NCBI RefSeq assembly: GCF_000226095.1
Contig: NC_016472.1
Coordinates: 5,456,001-5,520,000 of the forward strand
Direction: 5' to 3'
From: Thermothelomyces thermophilus ATCC 42464
Lineage: Eukaryota > Ascomycota > Sordariomycetes > Sordariales > Chaetomiaceae
DNA length: 64,000 nucleotides
This document shows, piece by piece, positions 9,680 through 21,042 of the stretch. The notes under the pieces were generated by a model that did not search any database, was not told the origin of the DNA, and saw nothing but the letters and a program-made list of their open reading frames with translations. A program made the translations under genes and the position numbers. Position 1 is the first letter of the stretch. Each line of letters begins with the position of its first letter.

Positions 9680-12600
9680 ATGCGATTACCCTTTGGGCGG
9701 CGCCATGCTGCCCGCCGCAGTTTTTTGTCACCCTTCTCTCTCCTCATCTCGCTATCTACGTTTGCAATATCGCCAGCAAGCGCAATCTCGTTCACGCCAG
9801 TTCCTCCCCCGAACCTCGATCTTTCCCAGCTCGGCCGGGTAGTCTTAGCAGGCGACTATTCAGGGATATCCCTGTATCAGTTCGAGGAACAGAGCGAGCA
9901 AACATTACGAAGCAATGGCAGCGAACAGCTCCTCGTGCGTACACCTAATGGCGTCTTCGTGCCTATCGTCTATACCGACGCGAGTATTCGCGCCATGTGC
10001 GATCTCGACGCCAACAATGGAACCGTTGTTGTGTTGGGAGGCAACTTCACCAGCATTAGGGGCCCCGACCCTGGCGCGCAAGCCAGGCAGTCCAACGCCA
10101 TCGCCCTGTTCGATCCCAGCACTGGCGCCGTAACCCCTCTCCCCGGGGTATCTGGCGAGGTCAATGCCATGCTCTGTGACCAGGACAAGAAGATGGTCTA
10201 TCTGGGAGGGAGCTTTGTCGGCGCCAACTCGACTAACGCCCTGGCCATGAACAGCGACGGAAAATTGGTCAATCTGCCCTTTGCAGGGTTCAACGGGCCT
10301 GTGACGTCCATTGTGAAGGCGTCCAACGGAAACATCATTTTCGGAGGAAGCTTTACAGGGTTAGGGAACGCGAGCGCTCCAAGCACGCCCGACGGCCAGA
10401 TCATCAACCTCTCGACCGCGACCATCACTAGCGGATCCTCGACCACGGCGGAAGGGTTCAGCGACCCCAGGAACATCATCTGCAAGACGGGCGGCGAAGA
10501 CGGGCCGGGGAACACGTGGTTGCTGCAGGACAATACGCCGGGATTTTGGAACGCCCAGTTCGGACACGGGTTCCGGCCGACTAAGCTGCGACTATACAAC
10601 ACGCACCAGGATGGCAGGGGCACCAAAACATGGCGATTCACGGCCATGCCGATTAACGGCATCATGAACTTCACCTACATCGACCCGATCACTCGCCAGA
10701 ATGCGAGCTGCACGAGCGAGTGTCCGTTGAGCAATGACGAGAACGTAAAGTTCCAGGACTTCCACTTCGTTAATGTCATTGGCATGAACGAGTTCCGCCT
10801 GGATATTTCGGATTTCTACGGTAGTGGCGGAGGACTGAACGGGATCGAGCTGTTCAGCGACGACATCTTCTCGTATGCTGTCAACGACTTCAACGAACCC
10901 TCCTGCGCCGGCCTGCAGTCGCAGTCCACAGCCACCGCGACTGGTCCGTGGACTGTCTCGCCATCCTACTCGAGCACCGCGGAATATCTGACGGCCCAGC
11001 TCACTGCACCCATTACTGAAGACTCCGCGTCCGTGGTGTTCACTCCGGACATTAGAGAGTCCGGCCACTACTCGGTCAACCTGTATACCCCGGGTTGCCT
11101 CCAGGACAACACGTGCGCCACGCGCGGCCAGGTTAGGCTCACCGGGCAGATGACAGCCGATCCGACCAAGAGCGTCCCGATCTCTGTCGACCTCTATCAG
11201 ACCAACAACTTTGACAAATATGATCAGATCTACTTTGGCCTCATCGACGCGAGCTCCGGTAGCTTCCGCCCTCGCGTTACTATGACCCCCCTGGCGGGCC
11301 AGTCCCTGGCCCAAATGACGTTTGTCGCTCAGCGCATCGGCTTCACCTTGATTAACAGCACAGGTGGCTTGAACGGGCTCTACGAGTATGCTCCCGGATC
11401 CCCAGTCAACGCGAGCGAGTTCATGAAGTCCGCCGTCAACCGCCTAGGGGCCAGTTTCTCGACAGGCTCAGCCGTCAACGCGTTGGCCACGGCGGAGGAT
11501 ACCACTTACATCGCAGGGAACTTCACCACCGGCAGCATGCGCAATATCGTCTCCTTGAAGGGCGACGACACGAAAGCCCAGTCTGTCGGCGGTGGGCTGA
11601 ACGGCGTGGTTCACTCCATGTTTGTCAACAGATCGAACCTCTTCGTCGGCGGCACTTTCACCAGCACGTCGGATAACTCGGTCAAGGGCCTCAACCACGT
11701 TGCCGTCTACGATACGTCCAAGAACACCTGGAAGCCCCTTGGCGCCGGTGTTAGCGGCAGGGTTACGCGCGTCGTGGGGATGACGATGAACATAACCAGC
11801 TCGACTCCCGAGGTCGTCATCAGTGTGAATGGAGATTTCGACCAGCTGCTGGCGTTCGATACCAATCCTGCCGTGAAGGTGAAGGGCTTCGGTGTTTGGG
11901 TGCCGTCGCAGGAGAATTGGCTGCAGAATCTCGACTTGCCGGTTGAGCTGGTGGAAGGCGTCCTGTCAGCGTCAATTCTCAACGTCAATGGCTCGTCGCT
12001 TTACTCTGGCACGCTCGCGTCTGCGAGTTTGGGCGCTAACGGCGCAGCAATCCTCGGCAGCGACACCTTGGGCCGGCTGCCAGTCGACATCCAACCTTCT
12101 GCAGAGCCCTCCTCCTCGTCTGCAGGTCTGGCCAAGCGCGACGGTTCTTTGTCCGGAGGCGCTCGTCGACAGGGCGTTGTGACCGGTGTTTTCGACACCA
12201 GTAACGACAGGAACCTGACCATCCTAGGAGGCCATTTTACCGCCACGACCACGGACGGCTCGACCATCCATAACCTCGTCATTCTTGACGGCTCTGACGA
12301 GGATAAGGTCACCGGTCTGGGCGACCAGATCTCGCCCAACTCGACGTTTGCGGCACTCGCCGTGGAGGGTGACATCCTGTTTGCCGGAGGCGACGTGGCT
12401 GGGACCGTGAACGGCGATAGCGTCAGTGGCCTGATCACGTACAACCTCGCCACTCGGTCGTTCAACACGCAGCCTCCGGCGCTCTCGGGTGGAAACAGCA
12501 CGGTCTCGGCTATTGCCGTGCGCTCGAGCACCAAGGATGTTTACATTGGTGGTTCTTTCACCTCGGCTGGCTCTCTCGACTGCCCGGGCGTGTGCTTCTT

Positions 12601-13417
12601 CAGCACAACAAACTCCCAGTGGAACCAGGCAGGACGGAACCTCGACGGAAACGCCAGCTCCCTAATGTGGGCCACCGACGACATCCTCCTAGCTGGCGGC
12701 CGGCTCACCGTCAACAATACCGTCACCACCTTCCTCGCCCGCTACGACGCCAGCACCCAGACCTGGGATGCCTTCCCCAGCGCCGACCAACTCCCGGGCC
12801 CAGTCACCGTCGTTACCGCCGGCACAAGCGACGGTAACCAGATATGGGCTGCAGGCACCTCCACCCAAGACGGCTCCGCCTTCCTCATGAAGTACGACGG
12901 TTCCAGCTGGCAACGCGCTGGACAGTCCGCCCTCGAGCCGGGCAGCGACATTCGCGGCCTGCAGATCTTCTCCCTCACCTCTTCGCATGAATCGTCCCCA
13001 CTCGTCGAGGAGGACGAAGCCCTCCTCATAACGGGCTCCATCCTGCTCGCCGGCTTTGGCTCCGCCTCCGCCGTCCTGTACACGGGTAACGATAAGTTCA
13101 CGCCCTTCGCCCTCACCACCTCCTCGTCCGGGGGCGGCGGCAGCATCGCGCGCGTCTTCTCGGAGAGCAACCGCTTCTTCGCCAAGGGCGGCGGCCACAT
13201 GCCCCTGGGCTTTGTCGTGCTCATCAGCCTGGCCATCTCGCTCGGGCTGATACTGCTGATCGTGGCCGGGGGCTTGGTGCTCGACCGCGTGAGGAAGAAG
13301 AGAGAGGGCTACATACCGGCGCCGACCAGCATGATCGACCGGGGCAGTGGCATCGCGCGCATCCCGCCGCACGAGCTGCTCGAGGGGCTCAACAGGCGCG
13401 GGGCACCGCATGTCTGA
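9680..13417 (+). CDS. rax2: Rax2-like cell polarity / bud-site selection membrane protein
   Basis: Single exon of 1245 aa, close to the usual ascomycete Rax2 length. Residues 1-35 form a signal peptide with a hydrophobic core (LLISLSTFAI) and an SPASA cleavage context. The ectodomain is built from repeated beta-propeller-like units with recurrent glycine-phenylalanine motifs: VVVLGGNFTSI, MVYLGGSFVG, IIFGGSFTG, LFVGGTFTS, LTILGGHFTA, ILFAGGDVAG and DVYIGGSFTS. Many N-x-S/T sites suggest glycosylation. A single transmembrane helix is at about 1176-1201, followed by basic residues (RVRKKR) and a short cytosolic tail of about 44 aa. Rax2 is known in yeast as a landmark at the cell cortex and acts with Rax1 in polarity. 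The start sits immediately before the signal peptide. Confidence 0.93.
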   Translation: MRLPFGRRHAARRSFLSPFSLLISLSTFAISPASAISFTPVPPPNLDLSQLGRVVLAGDYSGISLYQFEEQSEQTLRSNGSEQLLVRTPNGVFVPIVYTDASIRAMCDLDANNGTVVVLGGNFTSIRGPDPGAQARQSNAIALFDPSTGAVTPLPGVSGEVNAMLCDQDKKMVYLGGSFVGANSTNALAMNSDGKLVNLPFAGFNGPVTSIVKASNGNIIFGGSFTGLGNASAPSTPDGQIINLSTATITSGSSTTAEGFSDPRNIICKTGGEDGPGNTWLLQDNTPGFWNAQFGHGFRPTKLRLYNTHQDGRGTKTWRFTAMPINGIMNFTYIDPITRQNASCTSECPLSNDENVKFQDFHFVNVIGMNEFRLDISDFYGSGGGLNGIELFSDDIFSYAVNDFNEPSCAGLQSQSTATATGPWTVSPSYSSTAEYLTAQLTAPITEDSASVVFTPDIRESGHYSVNLYTPGCLQDNTCATRGQVRLTGQMTADPTKSVPISVDLYQTNNFDKYDQIYFGLIDASSGSFRPRVTMTPLAGQSLAQMTFVAQRIGFTLINSTGGLNGLYEYAPGSPVNASEFMKSAVNRLGASFSTGSAVNALATAEDTTYIAGNFTTGSMRNIVSLKGDDTKAQSVGGGLNGVVHSMFVNRSNLFVGGTFTSTSDNSVKGLNHVAVYDTSKNTWKPLGAGVSGRVTRVVGMTMNITSSTPEVVISVNGDFDQLLAFDTNPAVKVKGFGVWVPSQENWLQNLDLPVELVEGVLSASILNVNGSSLYSGTLASASLGANGAAILGSDTLGRLPVDIQPSAEPSSSSAGLAKRDGSLSGGARRQGVVTGVFDTSNDRNLTILGGHFTATTTDGSTIHNLVILDGSDEDKVTGLGDQISPNSTFAALAVEGDILFAGGDVAGTVNGDSVSGLITYNLATRSFNTQPPALSGGNSTVSAIAVRSSTKDVYIGGSFTSAGSLDCPGVCFFSTTNSQWNQAGRNLDGNASSLMWATDDILLAGGRLTVNNTVTTFLARYDASTQTWDAFPSADQLPGPVTVVTAGTSDGNQIWAAGTSTQDGSAFLMKYDGSSWQRAGQSALEPGSDIRGLQIFSLTSSHESSPLVEEDEALLITGSILLAGFGSASAVLYTGNDKFTPFALTTSSSGGGGSIARVFSESNRFFAKGGGHMPLGFVVLISLAISLGLILLIVAGGLVLDRVRKKREGYIPAPTSMIDRGSGIARIPPHELLEGLNRRGAPHV

Positions 13418-13473
13418 GTGGTGCCATCAACCTCGCCTACCCGCGCTGTCAAGCGGTGAAAGTTGACAAGGAG

Positions 13474-13511
13474 TCAGGAGGGAAAAAGGAAATCAGGAGG
13501 GAAAAAGGAAA
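13474..13511. repeat. Perfect 19-bp tandem duplication
   Basis: The unit tcaggagggaaaaaggaaa occurs twice head to tail (13474-13492 and 13493-13511), about 55 bp after the rax2 stop codon, probably inside its 3' UTR. Perfect identity suggests a recent duplication. Confidence 0.9.
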
Positions 13512-14122
13512 ATAAAACGAAGAAAAAAAAATAAGAGGGCGGCTGGGTTGGGTGGTGCTGCTGGTTTAATTCGCATTGCCACTAGGAGTGGACTAGATGG
13601 GGGATTCTCGGAGTGTCGGTTTCCGCGGGGACAGCACGGCGTTACACTGGGATTTGGGTGGCTCGAGAGGCGTCAAATGGTCTTTTTCTTATACCAACGG
13701 TCTTCTTTTTTTCTTCTTCTCATGCTTCTTGCCTTGCTTCGACGCCCTTGTTGTTTGTGTACGCTTCTATATTTCCATGCTGCATCTTTGGCGTTGGGCA
13801 TGCAGCACAGCAACTTCGGAGGAAAGCGGTGGATCACGCGCGCGCGAGAGGGAGAGGAGAGCAAGGGCGAGAAGGGACAGTGAGAGAGAGAAAGAGAGAG
13901 ATTGAGATTAGAGACCAAGCAGTCGCGTGTGGCATTCGCTCGACTGGCGTTTATGCCGGTATTATATCCTGGGCCTCCTGGCTGACGGTGGTTGCTGGTA
14001 GGCGCTGTGAGACGGAACGCCTGGCGAGTGCCGTGGGCGAATCTGGGGCAGGATGACCACATGCGTCTACCGGTGTCTCCGGGGTTGTTGAGTCTTGCTT
14101 TCATCCTTACCTGGCTATCTAC

Positions 14123-14126
<4 letters not shown>

Positions 14127-14179
<53 letters not shown>
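14127..14179. repeat. (TC)n microsatellite, about 26 units
   Basis: Uninterrupted TC dinucleotide tract visible in the sequence, in the gene desert downstream of rax2. Confidence 0.95.
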
Positions 14180-14184
<5 letters not shown>

Positions 14185-17100
14185 GTCTCTATCTCTCTCA
14201 ACCCTTTTCGCTTTCCCTCTCGGGGACGTCGCTGCTTTTGCTGATATGGGAGGGTGAGGTTGAGCGAGTTTCTTTTCTATGTCTGTGGGTGACACTTCTT
14301 AATGTCTAGATAACTATTCCTCGCTCCATGCTGTTGTTCCAAGGCTGGCTTTGGCCCTGTGTTTTGCTCGCCCCTGATTACTGTGTCTTGGCTTCAACAA
14401 GGCCCTCTTCGCCGTCGTTCTAGCCCTTGTCTTGTGGACGTGGCTGGATTTTGTGGGAAGACCGCTTGCTTAACATGTCGACTAGCTGCCTTCGCTAGGC
14501 CCCCCGGATGAACTAACGAAGAGACGCGAGGGCTGTAATATGCAAGCAGGCTAGATGCTTCGAGCAGAAAAGCCAAGTCATTTTTGCGATCCTCTTTTTC
14601 TTCCCCCCTTTTTCGTCTCAGACCAACTCGCAGAACCTGTTCATCATCCCCACTGGCCAAAGGGCGGATAACCCACGAAGGTTTGTGTGGTCGTGAGTGG
14701 CCGAACGCTAATGTACCAAGTCCAGACTTCGCTGTTCTAAGACGACAGATTGGGAGGAAAGAGGAAGGTTTTGCTTCGTGTGTCTTTGCGAGGGTACCCA
14801 GTAGGGGATTACCGGATACACTACGCAGACAGGGCTCTACGGCATCACTTCCGCATATCACACAAACCCAAACATCGAACGCTCTCGCAATCTGAAAGTC
14901 TCATACAGAAAAGGTGCTCTCCGCCATGGAAATACATGTTTAATATACTTGGTCCCAGTCTGCTCTTCGCATCTCTTTTGTTTTCTCTTGTTAGGACAGG
15001 CCTACTTTGCCTTTGTTACTGACACTAAAGCAAAATCATGGCCTTCTTGGAGATTTGGAGTGCCGTCCGGGGTGCCATCGCTGGACCTATCTTCGGCCTC
15101 GCCAGCCTGAAAGAGGAGCCGGTTCAGAGCAACCGGCTCCTCATACCCACGAGAATGTATGTACATACCTCAGCCCCTCGCCGATGTCCTGACCGTTCAA
15201 AATGCAATGATGGACCATTTTCTTGATTTTTTTCTTTCTTTTTTTCGACCCCATCACTTACCCTAGAGAACTTTGTGCCTTGCGTCGGGTCTCTCGAGAA
15301 ACTGCGCTGCGGGTAAGTGTAAAGACGTAAGTACGAAAGTACGCAGTAGAGCAGCAGAGCAGGAAAGCAGCACCCAGTGATCCATACACGTCGGTGGCTG
15401 CCTGTGCCTAGAAAGACACAGCCCCCGTAACGCCCTCGAAACTCGCTCACCTATCCCATTCATCCGCCTCTCTGCCCCTGCCGCTTACGGGACCGGGTGT
15501 GAAGAAAAAAAGAAAAGAAACAAATGACGAGAAAAACATAACATAATACCCAATTCGCCATTTCGTCATTCCGCGAGGCCCCCCCTCCCAGGTCCACACA
15601 CACTCTCTCTCCCTCTCTCCACACAGCGCAGCGCCAGGCAAGCCAAACAAACACCGCCAGCACGACAGTATGTACTGTACAGTACTGTACCTAACAGGTT
15701 CGTGCTAGCCACGCAACTACCTCCTTCACTTCGCTCATCTCACGCCCCCTTCCCCCTCCCCCTTGCCTTTTTTTCTCTTTCGTTTGTTTCGTTTCGTTGT
15801 CGTCCCTTCCTTTCCTGCCAGCTTGGAAGAGAGGACAGGCCCGTCAGTCCGGGAAGGCGGCGGCTATGCTATTGGGTTAGTTAGTGTAGTGTGCGTCGGT
15901 GGAGTGTATGTACTGTACATACATATCCGTAGAGCACTGGGTTTCTCCATCTTCTATTTCCCACTCTTTCTTGGCTGTTCTCTGTCTTTTTTTTTTTTTT
16001 TTTCCTCTCTGCTAAATAAACGAACGTTGGGTGGCTTCTACAGAGTGAAATACGGATGTACTCCGTACATACGTGGTAATCTAAAAAGTACGGAATTCTC
16101 TCCGCGGCACACAAGGGTCGTTGAGTGATCGTCCAGATTCATGACCCAACGCGGATGATGAGGGCGGGGAGATCTCTCCCTCCCAACCCCCCCTTCCCTT
16201 CCCCGGCAGTTTGGCTGGACGGGTGATCATCGCTGCAGCCCCGTACGTAGTGTAGTAGTGTACGGAGGCTATAGCGCAGCGCACGATATACAATACATAC
16301 GAGTAGCGAACGGACACTACGGTACGCTGATGAGCACCAGTAGTAATAAGCCTAGCATCTTTGTGGACGGTAATGGACCTGACTAGCTATTCCCCAACTA
16401 TTCTACACCACGGACTTGTTCCACGCACTCGGCTGGGCAATGCTCTTAAGACATCCAGGAAAGGGGGATCCCGTCGACACACACGGCGAGGCGGCTTTTT
16501 GGGCTTGCTCGGCGACGATGATCACCCCATCGCGAACCACTGTGTCGGGTAGGCTAATTCTGTTCGCATGTATGCATGTACAGTACATGTCCAACATAGA
16601 TAGGCTTGGTCATGTTGGAGATGGATATGTTGTGATCTATCGTCCTGGGAGCGGCTCCGTAGAGTGTGTAGCATCCGTACACTTCTACATAGCTACTAGG
16701 GCAGACCTGCCCTCACGCACCCCTCCCCCCTTTTTTCCTCGATCCTGTCCGGTGTGTGAAACGGTTCTTCCTCTTTGTTGCTTACCCGAGCCAGACCTCA
16801 CTGCGTCGAAGCGGCGCTCTCCCAGCGCCGGGGGAAAAGGGGGGGAGGGGAGGGCCGCTGTCACATCTCTCGGCAAGTCCCTCTCCGCCGCAAAAAGAGA
16901 GAGGTCACACGGCAAGTCGATGCTCGCTTTGCTTTGCCTTGTCGTCCCCTCTCTGCAGAGACGGACCACAACTCATCCACCCACACACACATACCCACAC
17001 ACACAGAGAGAGAGAGAGAGAGACGAACTCCTGTCTGTCGTAGTATAATATCCCAGATGTAATCCGGAACGTGCGTGCATAACGATGCAGAATAAGCAAG

Positions 17101-17341
17101 GTGCTCAGCGTTTTGGTGGCTCCATGCATCCATCCAACTGCGCAAAAAGGGGCCAGCAGCAAAAGGGGGGGGGGATGGGGGGCCATGTTTCCAGTCCTTC
17201 AGTTGCCGGTGTCCTCCTCCACTACACACTCATCACTCATATTGTAGTGACAAACAGGATCCGGTACTCCTCCTAGTGGACAACTTTTGCGTATGTGCAG
17301 TGATAGCTATCGACGGATCCGTACTAGTCGACGTGTGCGGT

Positions 17342-17370
17342 GGGTGGTGGTGGTGGTGGTGGTGGTGGTG
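17342..17370. repeat. (GGT)n microsatellite
   Basis: About nine GGT/TGG units in a row in the desert. The G-rich strand could form unusual structures; no gene overlaps it. Confidence 0.9.
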
Positions 17371-17929
17371 AATTGGCACCGCGGCTCCCATCCTGCGAGA
17401 TGGCGTGTACTGCGTACTAGTAGCCGTCAGGCCAGGAACATGCATGCCCCCTTCTCGAGGAGGATCCGATCCGTCCGTCTGCGTCTGACTTGTGGGGTCG
17501 GGTCGCAGAAGGAAAAGGAAAAGGAATGGGAAGGAGAAGAGAGCGCATCCTCCTTTCGTCGTCATGGCCAGGGAACGCCCACGCCACGCCCGCGGGCGGG
17601 TCATTTTGAGAACTTGGTTCGTCCTGTACTGCATAACTATAGGTACCTACCTACCTACCTACATGCATGCAAAATGTGGTGGAAGGAGGAGTTAGGTACA
17701 TACACACGTATTCCGCAAGACCCTTCGCTCCCAGTGCAGAGAAGCTCATCAGTCATCTTTGAGCGAGCAAAGCTTAGTTGAGACCTCCTGGTCCTCGCCT
17801 CCCTCCTCAATGGTTATTTACTCGTACATACCTAATTAGCGTACTCCGTAACTAGTTATGTGCTTGCGCGGAGTGTTGAGTTAATCCGTCTGTATGTGTG
17901 TGTGCGTGTGTGACGGTACCCACGGTGAT

Positions 17930-17970
17930 GGCAGCAGCAACAGCAGCAACAGCAGCAACAGCAAACAGCA
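17930..17970. repeat. (CAGCAA)n-type trinucleotide repeat
   Basis: Interrupted CAG/CAA repeat in the desert. A frame reads as Ser/Asn/Gln residues, but no gene model supports translation. Confidence 0.8.
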
Positions 17971-18691
17971 GGTCCGGTTGAGTGGCACCAGTGGAGACCG
18001 GCAGACCGGGGAAAAAGGGGGCGGGGGTCGAGTTGAGCGAAGAGGGTTACAGCGGCGGCCGGTACTTGCTGCTAGCTCCCCCAACCTGGGCTACGTTACG
18101 GATGTACGGATGTACTGTACACCACACAGTAGTGTAGTTCGTACTTTCGCAGTGCAAGGCCCTTCAAACTACCTTATTAATAAGAAACTTATGCTGTAAA
18201 AGGCAGAGAGGATGGGTAGGTAGGGTAGCAAGAAAGATGCATCCCGCCACAACCCGGCATCGCGGGCCAGAGCCGGGTGGTGCCAACCATGTCTCACAAT
18301 CGTATGGCAGTGCTCACTTACTCCGTCTTTCTTTTGGAATGAGGAGCGCGGGAGTTCGATGACAGCGACGTCTTTTTGCCATCCAATCCACTCACCGCTA
18401 GTCTACACTAATTCCCCCCCTCTCCCCCTCTCCCCCCATGCTCCAGGTGGTTGTCGAGGAAGCGTGATTCCTGGACGTGAAGAGCCTCGTGGTTGGTCCC
18501 GTCGGTATTTGCTGAGAGAGGATGCTTAAGGACCTTCCTTTCTCGTCAAGCCGGCCAAGAGGGCAGCCTTGCCCCGGAGCCGGCGTTGTGGGCAGGGGGC
18601 AGGGGGGCGGGGGGAGGGGGGCGAACCAACTGCAGGGCGGCCAGTGCTTGTTTGCAGCGCCTTGGCTGCTTGCTTGGCTAGTTACTTGAAG

Positions 18692-18713
18692 TTGCTTGCT
18701 TGCTTGCTTGCTT
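18692..18713. repeat. (GCTT)n tetranucleotide repeat
   Basis: Five consecutive GCTT/TTGC units in the desert, next to further CTTG-rich sequence. Confidence 0.85.
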
Positions 18714-20000
18714 CCTGCTTCCTAGTGCTTCTTGTTTGTGCGGGCAAGACAAGGTGAGGGATCAGGGAGCGAGACAACATGACCGACGACGGTGGGCCGT
18801 AACCACAAGTGGCGCGCAACCCATGGCATGTCTCGGGGTACTTCGTAGGGCAGAGAGAAGAGGAAGGGGGAGGGAGAGAGAGAAGGGGGGGAGGAAGCTC
18901 GGTACCGCTCCGTCCTGCAGCGGAGCAATCCAATCGTTCTGGCTCGCCTCTCGCAACGCAGGTGACGCGGTAATCAAATTTCATTTCTTTTTTCTTGTGC
19001 TAGTGTATATATGTAGGTTCCTGAACTATTTGTTGTTAACTAATTTGCAGCACCACACCGCAAAGGAGGTAACTGGACTTCGCACCGGACGCTCATCCAC
19101 CGGTCTCTCTCATCAGTGACTCTTGGCGTCGGCGCCCTTACAGCAGGGGGGATCGCTCCCATGTGCAGCGCACACCACCTACCCTTGTCAGCGGGGCGTA
19201 GATCGCCGTCCGAAGGATGTCGCAGACATGGTCGGCCACGAACGCTAATCGAGCCCAGTTATTGACATTTTGGTTTTTTTTCCTTGCCTTTCAACTCCTG
19301 GTGTAATGGAGTGTTGCTATCTGAACACGAAAAAAAAAGGGTGCACATTGCACTGCCAGTAGTTCGCAGCATGCCGGTCGAGTCAGGCGTGCAAGAGGTA
19401 ATCCCAAGAATCAAGAAAGTAAAAGGTGTTGGAGAGGAGTTGGGTCCACGGGCGTATTGCACTTGTCATCGCGGGATATTCCGTTGGGGATGAAGCGAGC
19501 CTGGTGTGATTCTACCAGACTCCGTGCTTTGCCCGGATTATAGTCAGCCTGCTTGGATTATAGTCAATTTCGTACATTGCATATAGCATATGGTATCCGT
19601 TGCCCTGGGGCCATTGTACCGATTGATTCGTGTGCTCTTAGAATGATACTGCGGACATGCACGAGATGAGGGAAGCAAGCAGAATCCGTTCCTGTGTACG
19701 GATGTACTCTGAAGCCGGCGGTTGTTACTTGGCGCAACACGCCTGCGAGCCGTGCACTAACGTTACTACGTACTCTGGTACGAAGTAATCCGTACTGTAG
19801 CGTACTTTCCTGATACGGATTGGTAAGTGGGCCTCGGGCACAGCACAAATGCCAGCCCCCACACCCGACTGCCGTGCACGAAACACCGACGATCAAGACG
19901 ACGGGCCCAAACGGCCGGATCCAGAGTAGCATACTCCGTAGTAGTGTATATACATACCAAGTATTGCACAGTACTGTACTCTTCGTACGCTTTTAGCTGC

Positions 20001-20999
20001 CCCAGAGGCTGGCACACATCCACTGACAACGAGAGAGCGAGAAGGGTTCCCGAGGCAAAGCGTCGGGTGCTCGCTCCATGGTGACGGTATCCAGATGCCT
20101 AATCAATCGATTCGGTCACATTTCGGGTACTAGTAATCAGAAACTTGGATATCCCCTCCTTCTTCTTGTACTTGGCACAGTTCGTTGCTAGTAATCCGTA
20201 GTCCTCGGGATATCCCGCAGTTGTCGCTCGTCTTGGTAATTAAACGAAAGAAGACCAGAGGAGCATAACCTTAGCATGCAGTAGCTACTGTAGTAGGTAA
20301 TGAGAAGAAATTAGGCACCCGACTCGGTACGTACCTCACCTGAGACGCGGCAGAGCAGTGGAGCAGTAATCCGTACACTACATAGTATGATACTTCTTCC
20401 TATCCGTAGTGCGATCAATGTCGATAGGTATATACAATACAGAGCCAGGCACCCTTCTCCAATCGTTGCCAGTTGGGTTGGCAAAAGAACAGTCGCGGCG
20501 CTCTCCCATGCCCCACCTGCATTCGTTGGGCTTTCTTTCGGGCTGCAATTGGCGCTTTGCGTATAGAGAGAGAGGACAGGGGGTCAAAATATTGGCTGCC
20601 CAACAAACACACGAAAGCAGAAAAAAATAAATAAATAAAATAGAAAAAAAAAGTGATGGGGCATGGTAGGGACACACGTCGACAGGGCCTCCGGTGAACG
20701 CACACAGAGTAAATGTACACAACCACAAATGTACAATATTACCAAGTTACAGTGATATGAAGGCTCCTCGGGAAGCACGAGATACACTAGTGCACTCCGT
20801 AGCTGCACGAGAGATCTTCATTGATGCGCGGCGCGTCGATCACGATGCGAGGGCGCTCTCCCGGGGTCGCGTCCATTTACCGAGTCTTGGCGGTGCAAAT
20901 GCGGAAAGTCGAGCAAGCCGGATCAGGCTGGCCGGGTGCCCGGAACACTTGGTATGGTTAGTGCAATTTGCCGGAACTGGTGCACAGGAGTTAACCTCG

Positions 21000-21042
<43 letters not shown>

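Larger units (their letters stand above)
13418..20000. other. Gene desert, first part
   Basis: No supportable gene in about 6.6 kb. ORFs are short, overlap on both strands and translate low-complexity DNA. The sequence is rich in (TC)n, (GGT)n, (CAG)n-like, (GCTT)n and ACCT repeats, and in short GTAC-rich near-palindromes such as GTACTGTACAGTAC at 15672-15685. No tRNA B box with a folding T arm and no 5S-like sequence was found. The segment just after 13417 is the rax2 3' UTR/terminator region. Confidence 0.55.

Noticed and set aside
12689-13411. 240-codon minus-strand ORF over rax2
   Set aside because: Antisense shadow of the rax2 C-terminus with no motif of its own.
17338-17372. Telomere-like or CRISPR-like repeat
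   Set aside because: It is a simple (GGT)n microsatellite without spacers or telomeric TTAGGG units.
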